DNA from: JBDGYW01 sp964580055
GTDB lineage: Bacteria > Gemmatimonadota > Gemmatimonadetes > Gemmatimonadales > GWC2-71-9
Assembly: GCA_964580055.1 (NCBI GenBank)
Contig: CAZOJI010000021.1
Location: 12,381-76,380 of the forward strand
DNA length: 64,000 nucleotides
Direction: 5' to 3'
Part shown: one piece after another, positions 35,357 to 42,932 of the stretch
How positions within the stretch are numbered: position 1 is the first letter of the stretch
Layout: every line of letters starts with the position of its first letter
Notes under the pieces: generated by a model
Databases searched by the model: none
What the model was told of the DNA's origin: nothing
The model's input: only the letters and a program-made list of their open reading frames with translations
Program-made: the position numbers and the translations under genes

Positions 35357-36829
35357 ATGAGCGATAGACTGCCCGAGAACTTGCCTTACCGAAAGTACTT
35401 TGAGGAGCTGCCGTGCTATTTGACGGTACAGGACCGCGATCTCCGGATCATCGACGCGAACAGACGGTTCAGGAAGGATTTCGGCGATTACGAGGGTCGT
35501 CACTGCTATCAGGTGTACAAGCGGCGTTCCGACCAGTGTGAAGTGTGCCCGGTCGATCGAACGTTCAGAGATGGAGAGCGTCACGAGAGCGAAGAACGGA
35601 TAAAGACCGACGACGGAGTCGAGATGTCGGTGATAGTACACACGACCCCGATACGCAACGAGGCGGGTGAGATCGTCGCAGTAATGGAAATGTCCACCGA
35701 CATCACGCACATCAAGAACATGGAAACTCGGCTCCGCCGCAGCGAACAGCATCATCATCTGTTGTTCAACGAGGTCCCGTGCTACATCTCTATTCAGGAT
35801 CGCGATCTCAACATCATCGAGGCTAACCTCGCCTTCCTGAAGGATTTCGGCAATGGGTTGGGTCGCAAGTGCTTCGAGGCATACAAGCACCGCGCCGAGC
35901 CATGCGCGCCCTGTCCAGTCCAAGAGACGTTCGAGGATGGCTTGTTGCGCACACGGGAGGAGGCCGTCAGGTCCCGTGACGGCAAGAACAGAAACGTGCT
36001 CGTCACCGCCGCACCCATCCGGGACCCGAACGGTACTATCACGCACGTGATGGAGATGAGCGCGGACATCACCGAGGTTCGAGAGTTGGAGGACCGGCTC
36101 ACACAATTGGGTCTGCTGGTCGGGTCGGTGTCGCATGGACTCAAAGGGCTGCTGAATGGTCTGGCCGGGGGGATCTACCTCGTGAATTCCGGGTTCAAAA
36201 GGGGCGATCGGACGCGCATCGACAAGGGCTGGGCGACTGTGCAGCGCAACGCTTCACGCATACAGAACATGGTTTCCGACATTCTCTACTATGCCAAGGA
36301 CAGGGTGCCGAATTGGGAACGGCTCTCTGTGTTCGATGTGGCCGAGGAGGTATGTAGTCAATCTGGGTTGCGCGCCCGTGAACTGAACGTGGAACTGACC
36401 AAGTCGTTTGACGGTGACTCGGGCGAGTTCGAAGGCGACGCCCAGGCGGTGCGCGCACTGCTGGCCAACCTGGTAGAGAACTCGATGGACGCGTGCCGAA
36501 TGGACGAAAACGAGCCCGAGCACAAGGTCACGGTAAGTGCGCGTGGATTTCCGGCCCACGTGCAGTTCGAAGTCAAAGACAACGGTATCGGCATGGATCG
36601 AGAGACGCGCGACAGGGCATTCACCCTGTTTTTCTCGTCCAAGGGAACCGGTACAGGCTTGGGGCTTTTCATATCTGATCGCATCGCTACAGCGCACGGT
36701 GGCACAATCGAACTGGAGTCCGAACCTGGTGTCGGGTCGCGTTTCACCGTGAGGCTGCCCAGGCAGAGACCTCCTCAAGAGGCCTCCAATGATTCTTCAC
36801 CGGCCGAAAAGGAGGTAATTCATGGCTGA
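35357..36829 (+). CDS. Soluble sensor kinase with two Cys-PAS domains (module 1)
   Basis: The 490-residue protein has two tandem PAS domains (about 12-125 and 130-245), each with HCYQVYKRRSDQCEVCPV or KCFEAYKHRAEPCAPCPV: a C-[YF] followed by CxxCP, three Cys that could bind a metal, iron-sulfur cluster or act as thiol switch. The kinase part has H260 in SVSHGLKGLLNGL, an atypical His box, then a long helix and an ATPase with NLVENSMDAC, DNGIGM and GTGTGLGLF. No membrane helices. It starts at the stop of the HmcF-receiver fusion and overlaps the next receiver by 8 bases. Related kinases are at 42933 and 53947. Confidence 0.88.
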   Translation: MSDRLPENLPYRKYFEELPCYLTVQDRDLRIIDANRRFRKDFGDYEGRHCYQVYKRRSDQCEVCPVDRTFRDGERHESEERIKTDDGVEMSVIVHTTPIRNEAGEIVAVMEMSTDITHIKNMETRLRRSEQHHHLLFNEVPCYISIQDRDLNIIEANLAFLKDFGNGLGRKCFEAYKHRAEPCAPCPVQETFEDGLLRTREEAVRSRDGKNRNVLVTAAPIRDPNGTITHVMEMSADITEVRELEDRLTQLGLLVGSVSHGLKGLLNGLAGGIYLVNSGFKRGDRTRIDKGWATVQRNASRIQNMVSDILYYAKDRVPNWERLSVFDVAEEVCSQSGLRARELNVELTKSFDGDSGEFEGDAQAVRALLANLVENSMDACRMDENEPEHKVTVSARGFPAHVQFEVKDNGIGMDRETRDRAFTLFFSSKGTGTGLGLFISDRIATAHGGTIELESEPGVGSRFTVRLPRQRPPQEASNDSSPAEKEVIHG

Positions 36830-37205
36830 CACTGCGAAGACGGTGCTGGTAGTGGACGATGAGCCGGATGCCCGCGACTACCTTACAACGGTGCTCCGGG
36901 ACAACGGATTTGATGCCGACATCGCTCGGGACGGAACTGAGGCGATTGCCCGGTTGGAAGAGTCTGCACCTGATCTGGTTTCCCTGGACATTACGATGCC
37001 GGAGCGGTCGGGTGTCGCCGTCTATCGGAAACTCAAAGAAGATGACCGGTTCAAGAGCATTCCCGTCATAATCATTACAGGCGTGTCGGACGATTTCAAG
37101 AGGTTTATATCGACCCGACGCCAAGTGCCGCCACCCGAGGGTTACATAAGCAAGCCGGTGGACGCCGACGCCTTCATTAAGATGGTCAAGGACGTGCTTG
37201 GCTAG
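36822..37205 (+). CDS. Receiver-only response regulator (module 1)
   Basis: The ATG follows AAAGGAGG inside the end of the kinase gene. The 127-residue receiver has VVDDEPDA, phospho-acceptor Asp in VSLDITMPERSG, Thr switch in IIITGVSDD and Lys in YISKPVDAD. An unusually long stretch (about 20 residues with PPPEG) lies between Thr and Lys, as in the receiver fused to HmcF at 33595 (KKPDG). That resemblance suggests they belong to one subfamily dedicated to these redox modules. It ends convergent with the minus-strand gene, whose stop shares the CTAG bases. Confidence 0.87.
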   Translation: MADTAKTVLVVDDEPDARDYLTTVLRDNGFDADIARDGTEAIARLEESAPDLVSLDITMPERSGVAVYRKLKEDDRFKSIPVIIITGVSDDFKRFISTRRQVPPPEGYISKPVDADAFIKMVKDVLG

Positions 37206-37972
37206 CCGTCTCTCCCACAAGGGCAGATCCGGTCAAATCCCAGCAGGTGGCAAACGCCCGCGGCGGTGATTCCGAACACCAGGTAGTGCTTGCCTAACGT
37301 CCGGATGCTTTCCCAAATTGAATCGAAGGTGGCGTTCACGAGGGTCGTGCCCGTAAAGACTACTACGTCGGAATGGCGCACTAGATCCGTCGTGCGCGTC
37401 ACTCCATCCCAGACCTCGACTCCGAACTTCTTCTTTCCGACGTTGTCGCGGCAGAGATCGGTCAGACGAACCCTTTCGGGACCGAATTTCTCCACCAGGC
37501 GTTCCGCTATCGCAGGGTTCAATCCGATCAGCCCGACGGTAACGTCGCCCCACCTGCCCGCGACCGTTTCCGCGATCTCCAGCGCACAACTCTCCGGATC
37601 ATCGTCCTTGCAGTGTACGGTGCCCGTTATGAGGCCAAGATGACTGAGCGTTGCGTTTAGGGCTGCAATGAACACGGCACGCTCTTGGTTGCTGATCAGT
37701 TCCAGATTCGCGATCCCTTGGAGAGTCCCCTCGTACATTTGCGGGGAATCGGTGAACGCCTGTCCCTTGGTTCCCAGAACGTCCGCTTCGATTACCCGCT
37801 CCTTCCCTATGACTATGGGGAAGTCCCGCCGTTTCGGATCTCCGATTGCCTCCTCGGGAGTCAGTGGGACGACTCGCACAGATACATCGACATTGCCTAT
37901 GCGCTCGTTTTCGAGAATGGTCCCGAAGCTGTTCTTTGCCCGCTCCAGGATTAAAGAACGCTCTACACTCAT
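37202..37972 (-). CDS. DUF364-like protein (putative heavy-metal chelation / Rossmann-like domain)
   Basis: ATG 37972 overlaps the preceding stop as ATGA, so I start here rather than at 38047. The 256-residue protein has an N-terminal alpha/beta segment and a C-terminal Rossmann-like half (VTVGLIGLNPAIAERLVEKFG, LTDLCRDNVGKKKFGVEVWDG, HSDVVVFTGTTLVNATFD), the DUF364 pattern. It ends with a Cys pair (RICPCG). The function of DUF364 is not settled; a metal-chelating or siderophore-like role has been proposed. It is co-transcribed with a TSUP-type membrane protein and convergent with module 1. Confidence 0.72.
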   Translation of the reverse strand: MSVERSLILERAKNSFGTILENERIGNVDVSVRVVPLTPEEAIGDPKRRDFPIVIGKERVIEADVLGTKGQAFTDSPQMYEGTLQGIANLELISNQERAVFIAALNATLSHLGLITGTVHCKDDDPESCALEIAETVAGRWGDVTVGLIGLNPAIAERLVEKFGPERVRLTDLCRDNVGKKKFGVEVWDGVTRTTDLVRHSDVVVFTGTTLVNATFDSIWESIRTLGKHYLVFGITAAGVCHLLGFDRICPCGRDG

Positions 37973-38430
37973 ATGCGCACCTGAAAGAAAGAGAGAACGA
38001 ACTTCAACGATACGTACAAGAAAACCAATCCAGAGATCAACAACCACACCAGTGAGAACACCAGACCGATGCCCAGATCCAGCCAGCGTCCCTGACCGGC
38101 GACCGATAAGAACAGAATAGAAAACGCCGTAGTCGTGACGGCTCCGGAGACGATCACGGGAACCGTGAACTTGGCGTCGAGATGTCCGAGCTTGAAGTGT
38201 CGGTAGCTGCCTCCCAGCGTCGTGCAGAAGACGGTGAGAATGCAGGTACCTGCTGCGCGGGCCGGACTCAGACCGGCCACGAATCTCAGGATCGGCATCA
38301 AGACCACGCCACCACCGATTCCCAAGAGCCCGCCGAGCGTACCAGCAAAAAGTCCTCCGGTGAGACTAGTAGCGCTAGCTCCATCTTCTCCCTCTAACGA
38401 CGTGGGGTAGGCCGTCGACGTTCCGCACAT
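37969..38430 (-). CDS. Short TSUP/TauE-type anion transporter
   Basis: I use ATG 38430; an alternative GTG at 38457 gives nine more residues. The 153-residue protein has about four membrane helices, with GGLLGIGGGVVLMPIL and PARAAGTCILTVFC typical of TauE/SafE proteins. Full-length members have about 250 residues and eight helices, so this is a half-size form, which could work as a dimer or be a truncated copy. TSUP proteins export sulfite, sulfonates or related anions. It is coupled to a DUF364 gene, and its promoter faces that of the MerR-type gene. Confidence 0.75.
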   Translation of the reverse strand: MCGTSTAYPTSLEGEDGASATSLTGGLFAGTLGGLLGIGGGVVLMPILRFVAGLSPARAAGTCILTVFCTTLGGSYRHFKLGHLDAKFTVPVIVSGAVTTTAFSILFLSVAGQGRWLDLGIGLVFSLVWLLISGLVFLYVSLKFVLSFFQVRI

Positions 38431-38439
38431 GACTTCTTG

Positions 38440-38499
38440 AGTGCAGGCTGTCTGCACTTGACAGTGTAGGTTTATTGTTCAAATTCCTGTAAAATAAAC
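38440..38499. promoter_or_regulatory. Two inverted repeats and a TTGACA box between the TSUP gene and merR-type gene
   Basis: AGTGCAG-GCTGT-CTGCACT (38440-38458) is a perfect 7+5+7 palindrome. Its last base begins TTGACA (38458-38463), a -35-like hexamer on the plus strand. GTTTATT (38470-38476) and AATAAAC (38493-38499) form a second perfect 7-bp inverted repeat with a 16-base spacer containing TAAAAT. One or both are candidates for the operator of the MerR-type protein encoded at 38560, which would control both directions. I did not see the same palindromes elsewhere. Confidence 0.5.
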
Positions 38500-38559
38500 G
38501 TAGGCTAGCGTGTCTAATGAGTTCTAGAAGCATGCGTCGGGAAGCTCGCGAGAGGGTTC

Positions 38560-39078
38560 ATGGCTGAAGCAGATTCTCAGCAAGACATAACCGATCCCGT
38601 AATCTCCATTGGCGTTCTGGCGGAGAAAGTGGGGCTTTCCGTTTCGGCTGTAAGGAAATACGAAAACGAAGGTCTAACGATAGCTTTTCGCACGGCATCT
38701 GGACACCGCCTTTTTTCCAGAGAGGATATCCGTCGCGTAAAGAACATACATCGCATGACGCATGAAATCGGCCTCAACTTCGAGGCTATTCGTAGAATGC
38801 AGGCGCTGCTGCCCTGCTGGGACCTTCTGCCATGCGATGAGAGGACACGGGAAAGCTGCCCCGCCTATATGGACAACACGCGTCCTTGCTGGATGACGAT
38901 GGCGAACAATTGCAAGAGACGGGGCAACGAATGCAGAGAATGCGTGGTCTATAGATTCGGCTCGCTGTGCACCGAGCAGATAAAGAGTCTCGTGCACGAT
39001 CAGCTCGATTCACAAGACGGAGACACGCCCGTCAAAGAGTTGTCGGACCGAAAACGACGGTCTCGGAAGGAGGTTTGA
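38560..39078 (+). CDS. MerR-type regulator with Cys-rich C-terminal domain
   Basis: The 172-residue protein has an N-terminal MerR helix-turn-helix (IGVLAEKVGLSVSAVRKYENEG ending with SGHRLFSREDIRRVK, positions about 18-70), a short linker, then a Cys-rich part (about 85-150): CWDLLPC, CPAYMDNTRPCW, NNCKRR, CRECVVYRFGSLC. This has the look of a two-CW type domain and resembles the Cys region of the regulator at 31062. Metal, iron-sulfur or redox sensing is likely. It is four bases from the GTG of the next gene, the cytochrome b of module 2, so it probably controls that operon and the divergent TSUP gene. Confidence 0.8.
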   Translation: MAEADSQQDITDPVISIGVLAEKVGLSVSAVRKYENEGLTIAFRTASGHRLFSREDIRRVKNIHRMTHEIGLNFEAIRRMQALLPCWDLLPCDERTRESCPAYMDNTRPCWMTMANNCKRRGNECRECVVYRFGSLCTEQIKSLVHDQLDSQDGDTPVKELSDRKRRSRKEV

Positions 39079-39081
39079 ACT

Positions 39082-40020
39082 GTGGGTTCGATGCTGCTTG
39101 TTGTCGCATACGCCTCGGTGTTGGTGTTCGTTGTCGCGGTCGTGGCCCGCTTCGTAGCTATCTCGCGCCTGCCTTTGCACCTGCGCTGGGAGCTGTACCC
39201 AGTAGCCCACGAAAAGGGCCGTGCTAGTTATGGCGGATCGTACCTCGAGCAGACAGAGTGGTGGACCAAACCTCGTGAGTCATCCAAACTTGGCGAGTTG
39301 AAGGTCATGATCCCCGAGATTCTTCTTCTCGCGGGCGTGTGGGAGCACAACCGCAACCACTGGTTTCGCTCTTTTCCGTTTCACTTCGGTCTGTACATGT
39401 TGGCTGGGCTGATCTTCCTGCTATTGGTTGGCGGTATCGCCGGCGCAGTGGGGGCGAGCGTATCACCCGACGGTGGCGTCTTGTGGAGTGCTCTATTCCA
39501 CTTGACATACATCGTGGGTTTCGTGGGCTTGTCGCTGGCGCTGATCGGCTCGCTGGCGCTCCTGTTCAGGCGGGTGTTCAACGCCGACTATGCCGAATAC
39601 ACCAAGACCGGCGACTACTTCAACCTCGTGTTTTTCGTGGCCACGCTCGTGGTTGCTGTCGCCGCTCACGTGACCGCAGATCCGAGTTTCATGGCGCTGA
39701 GGGGCTTCGTCGAGCGCCTCGTGACACTCGATTTCGCTGCCGCCGGCGCCGCATCCGGCTCTTGGTTGACTGGGGCGGAGATCGTGCTGGGCTGCCTCCT
39801 GGTGGCCTACATACCGCTTACCCACATGTCGCATTTCTTCACCAAATGGTTCACCTATCACGAGATTCGCTGGAGCGACGAGCCGAACCTGGTGGGTGGC
39901 AAGATCGAGCGGCGGGTAAACGATATGCTCAAGTACCCGGTGAGCTGGGCGGCACCGCACATACGTGGCGATGGACGCAAGAACTGGGTCGATGTCGCCA
40001 CTTCAGGCGTAGAGGAGTGA
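39082..40020 (+). CDS. HmcE/TmcC-like membrane cytochrome b subunit (module 2)
   Basis: The start is GTG 39082, with AAGGAGG upstream. The 312-residue protein is the longest of the four paralogues because of an N-terminal helix (LLVVAYASVLVFVVAVVARF) and a cytoplasmic loop (VAHEKGRASYGGS...). Five further helices follow: FHFGLYMLAGLIFLLLVGG, ALFHLTYIVGFVGLSLALI, YFNLVFFVATLVVAVAAH, VLGCLLVAYIPLTHMSHFF. Conserved His in the helices may ligate b-type heme, as in NarI-like subunits. It is 14 bases from its iron-sulfur partner. Confidence 0.8.
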   Translation: MGSMLLVVAYASVLVFVVAVVARFVAISRLPLHLRWELYPVAHEKGRASYGGSYLEQTEWWTKPRESSKLGELKVMIPEILLLAGVWEHNRNHWFRSFPFHFGLYMLAGLIFLLLVGGIAGAVGASVSPDGGVLWSALFHLTYIVGFVGLSLALIGSLALLFRRVFNADYAEYTKTGDYFNLVFFVATLVVAVAAHVTADPSFMALRGFVERLVTLDFAAAGAASGSWLTGAEIVLGCLLVAYIPLTHMSHFFTKWFTYHEIRWSDEPNLVGGKIERRVNDMLKYPVSWAAPHIRGDGRKNWVDVATSGVEE

Positions 40021-40033
40021 GGAGTTCCGAAAA

Positions 40034-41644
40034 ATGACCAAGTCGCGCATCAAAGTAGAAGATATCTCCAGACCGTCGGAGAAGCTCACGGATCTCAAGA
40101 AGGAAGATTTCAAGCCTCTGCCGGCGCCGTTCGAAACGGCCGACTCGACACCTGACTTCGCACCGCTCAGCGACCAGGCGAAGGAGAGTTACGAATGCTC
40201 CCTGGACGACACGATCGCGATCAGCATTCCCAAGCCCAAGACCAAGGAGGAGGAGGACGAGCTGGTTGCCAAGTTCGTGTCAGGGTTGCAGAAGCTGTTC
40301 ACCAAGGAGAACAACTGGACCTTCCTTCAGCCCCTCCTGCTTTCCATGGAGCACTGCGCAACCTGCCACACTTGCTCGGACGCCTGTCACATCTATGAGG
40401 CCAGCGGGCGGAACCCGGTATATCGACCGGCATATCGTTCAGAGGTTTTTCGCCGCCTCTACAAGAAACATGTGAAGTCGAAAGGCGGCGTTCTGCAGGA
40501 GTGGCGTGATGGAAAGATCGAGCTCAACTGGACGACGGTCGCCCGGTTGGCCGAGTTGTCGTACAGGTGCAACCTCTGCCGCCGCTGCGCGCAAACGTGT
40601 CCGATCGGTGTGGACAATGGTTTGATCGCCCATGAGATACGAAAACTGTTCAGCCAGGAAATGGGTATCGCACCGAAGGAGTTGCACGACAACGGTTCGG
40701 TGCTCCAGCTCAAGGTCGGATCGTCCACGGGAATGAACGAAGTAGTTGTGAAGGACAACATCGAGTTCATAGATGAAGACGTTTCGGAGATGACCGGCAT
40801 AACCGTCGAGACCCCTTGGGACAAATACGGCGCCGATATCCTGCTCATTCACAACGCTGGTGAGATAATGGCCTGGCCCATGAATCCCGGAGCGTTCGCG
40901 GTCATCTTCGAGTCGGCAGGTTTGAGCTGGACTCTGTCGAGCGAGATAGCCGGATATGACAGCATCAACTATGGGGTTTGGTACGACGACGCCCAGTTCG
41001 CGCGGGTTGCGATCAAACATGCCGAGGCGGCGAAGAGACTCGGGGTCAAGAAGATCGTGCTGGGCGAGTGCGGGCATGCCCACAAGGCTCTCACCGTCAT
41101 AGCCGATCGCGTGCTGACCGGTGACCTGAACATCCCGCGCGAGAGCTGCATGGTCACGTTCGAGGACATCATATTCTCGGAACGTATCAAAGTCGATCCC
41201 ACGCGTAACGACTTTCCGGTCACGCTTCACGATCCCTGTAATCTGGTAAGATTGATGGGCGTAGTTTCGCCCCAGCGACGCGTGCTTCAGAAGATCGCCC
41301 CTCGCTTCCGGGAGATGACCCCCCACGGAGTGGAGAATTACTGCTGCGGTGGCGGCAGCGGATTCGCCATCATGAGCGGCCACAACTTCAACGACTGGCG
41401 TGCCCAGGTGGCGGGACGCAAGAAGCTGGAGCAGGTACTCAACGCGTTCAAGGATGAGCTCGATCCCTCGATACCGAAATACCTGTGTGCGCCGTGCTCG
41501 AACTGCAAGGGGCAGCTTCGGGACATTCTGGCATATTACAACGTCTGGGAGAAGCACCGGATTCTCTACGACGGGCTTGCCGAATTGATCGTCAACTGTA
41601 TGGTAGATGTGAAACCCGGTTTCATAGAATGGGAGTGGCACTAG
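40034..41644 (+). CDS. HmcF/TmcB/HdrD-like iron-sulfur protein (module 2)
   Basis: The 536-residue cytoplasmic protein has an acidic 100-residue leader absent from its paralogues, then two cluster motifs (CATCHTCSDAC; CNLCRRCAQTCP), GECGHAHKAL, and the CCG domain (HDPCNLVR, YCCGGGSG, APCSNC). The second half-CCG includes ...EFIDEDVSEM and DFPVTLHDPC. It would exchange electrons with the cytochrome b at 39082. No receiver is attached; instead the operon supplies two separate receivers and a kinase. The final WEWH tail is particular to this copy. Confidence 0.87.
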   Translation: MTKSRIKVEDISRPSEKLTDLKKEDFKPLPAPFETADSTPDFAPLSDQAKESYECSLDDTIAISIPKPKTKEEEDELVAKFVSGLQKLFTKENNWTFLQPLLLSMEHCATCHTCSDACHIYEASGRNPVYRPAYRSEVFRRLYKKHVKSKGGVLQEWRDGKIELNWTTVARLAELSYRCNLCRRCAQTCPIGVDNGLIAHEIRKLFSQEMGIAPKELHDNGSVLQLKVGSSTGMNEVVVKDNIEFIDEDVSEMTGITVETPWDKYGADILLIHNAGEIMAWPMNPGAFAVIFESAGLSWTLSSEIAGYDSINYGVWYDDAQFARVAIKHAEAAKRLGVKKIVLGECGHAHKALTVIADRVLTGDLNIPRESCMVTFEDIIFSERIKVDPTRNDFPVTLHDPCNLVRLMGVVSPQRRVLQKIAPRFREMTPHGVENYCCGGGSGFAIMSGHNFNDWRAQVAGRKKLEQVLNAFKDELDPSIPKYLCAPCSNCKGQLRDILAYYNVWEKHRILYDGLAELIVNCMVDVKPGFIEWEWH

Positions 41645-41727
41645 ACTCCGGGTGACTTCTCGCGAACAGTCAACGCTCTACGCGAGCACGGTTTTCGTGC
41701 TCGGACGAGGAAGGGAACGGTCGAAGG

Positions 41728-42510
41728 ATGAGTCTTCTGCAAGCTAGCGATAGTCTTCGCACCCAACTGATCAAGGTCGAGGACCTCAAAGATGAGGAAA
41801 AACTCGTCGAGATAGCCTGCACTTCCGACGCGCCGCAAGTCCGTTTGCTCGCCGCTTCCCGGGTAAACGACGACGAACACTTGATGAGGATCGTGTATCA
41901 GGCCAAAGACCTCGATGTGCGTCTCGTGGCCGCCGAGCGAATCTCCTCGGAGGCTCTACTAGCAGACATAATCAAGGGACGCGAAAACCTCGAGCTGATC
42001 GGCGTATGCTTCAGCCGGATCACAGACAAGGAGATCATCGAGAAGCTCGCGCACGATACGAGCGTGAATCCGATCGCTCGGCGAATGGCCGTCGAGTACT
42101 ATGCGGACGAGTCATATCTGGCTGCGGCAACGGAAGCGGGCGAAGAGGCGAGAGCGGTCAGGAAGAGTCCCGAGGCGGTGCGAGCCCTGATAGATGCACA
42201 TGGTGGCGGCATGACAGGTGTGCGAGCCATCGGCCGGTTCCGCCGCAGCGAGAAGGCGCTCAAAGCACTGGGCACGATTGCCAGCATGGGGGGCGAGGAA
42301 GGGGCGCTTGCGATTGAATACCTCTGTGAGGCGCTGGGTAGTCCCAACCCGTCGCTGCGGGCCTGCGCGGAGGACGAGTTGGCCAGCCTCGAGAACCCTG
42401 AACTGGTGGATCACCTGGTCCGGTGCCTGGACAAACCCGACCTTCGTGAGCCGATCCGCGATGTGCTGAAGAGGATCGACACACCGGACGCGAGAGCCGC
42501 ACTGGGATAA
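41728..42510 (+). CDS. HEAT-repeat protein (module 2)
   Basis: The 260-residue protein is wholly helical with repeated units of about 20-30 residues: EEKLVEIACTSDAPQVRLLAAS, EHLMRIVYQAKDLDVRLVAAERI, KEIIEKLAHDTSVNPIARRMAV, EGALAIEYLCEALGSPNPSLRACAEDEL-type elements. No signal peptide. Such solenoids act as scaffolds for protein-protein contact. It lies between an HmcF-like gene and a receiver, so a role in assembling or regulating the redox complex is plausible. I cannot tell the partner. Confidence 0.75.
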   Translation: MSLLQASDSLRTQLIKVEDLKDEEKLVEIACTSDAPQVRLLAASRVNDDEHLMRIVYQAKDLDVRLVAAERISSEALLADIIKGRENLELIGVCFSRITDKEIIEKLAHDTSVNPIARRMAVEYYADESYLAAATEAGEEARAVRKSPEAVRALIDAHGGGMTGVRAIGRFRRSEKALKALGTIASMGGEEGALAIEYLCEALGSPNPSLRACAEDELASLENPELVDHLVRCLDKPDLREPIRDVLKRIDTPDARAALG

Positions 42511-42551
42511 ATCGCAAAGGCGTAGCAAGTGCGCCCGGAGGAAAACGACTC

Positions 42552-42929
42552 ATGGCAGCGAAGATCCTGATCATTGACGACGAAAAAGACATGCGGGTTT
42601 ATCTCGGAGCCCTGTTCCGCAAAGCGGGATACGAAGTCGAAAGCGCGGAAAACGGCGAAGAGGGGCTCGCCCTCGCTAAATCGTTCCAGCCGGACCTGAT
42701 TACGCTCGACGTCATGATGCCTAAGAAATCGGGGCTCAAGGCATATTCGGAGCTGAGGACGTCATCGGATACCAAGGAAATCCCGATCATCGTCCTCACC
42801 GGACTCACCAAGCAGGAAGACTTCTTTGGCGACAACCTGGGCGGTCTGCCTCGTCCCAACGCTCTCGTCGAAAAACCCATCGATCGCGATGCCTTCCTCG
42901 AGGTAGCGAGGCGGATCATGGGTGATTGA
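42552..42929 (+). CDS. Receiver-only response regulator (module 2)
   Basis: ATG 42552 follows GGAGGAAAA. The 125-residue receiver has LIIDDEKD, phospho-acceptor Asp in ITLDVMMPKKSG, Thr switch in IVLTGLTK and Lys in LVEKPIDRD. As in other module-linked receivers, a long insertion (EDFFGDNLGGLPRPNA) separates Thr and Lys. It lies three bases before the kinase at 42933. There is no output domain. Confidence 0.87.
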   Translation: MAAKILIIDDEKDMRVYLGALFRKAGYEVESAENGEEGLALAKSFQPDLITLDVMMPKKSGLKAYSELRTSSDTKEIPIIVLTGLTKQEDFFGDNLGGLPRPNALVEKPIDRDAFLEVARRIMGD

Positions 42930-42932
42930 GCC

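Noticed and set aside
40439..41641. 400-codon antisense frame opposite the module 2 HmcF gene
   Set aside because: Long but purely antisense to conserved cluster motifs; no recognisable domain.
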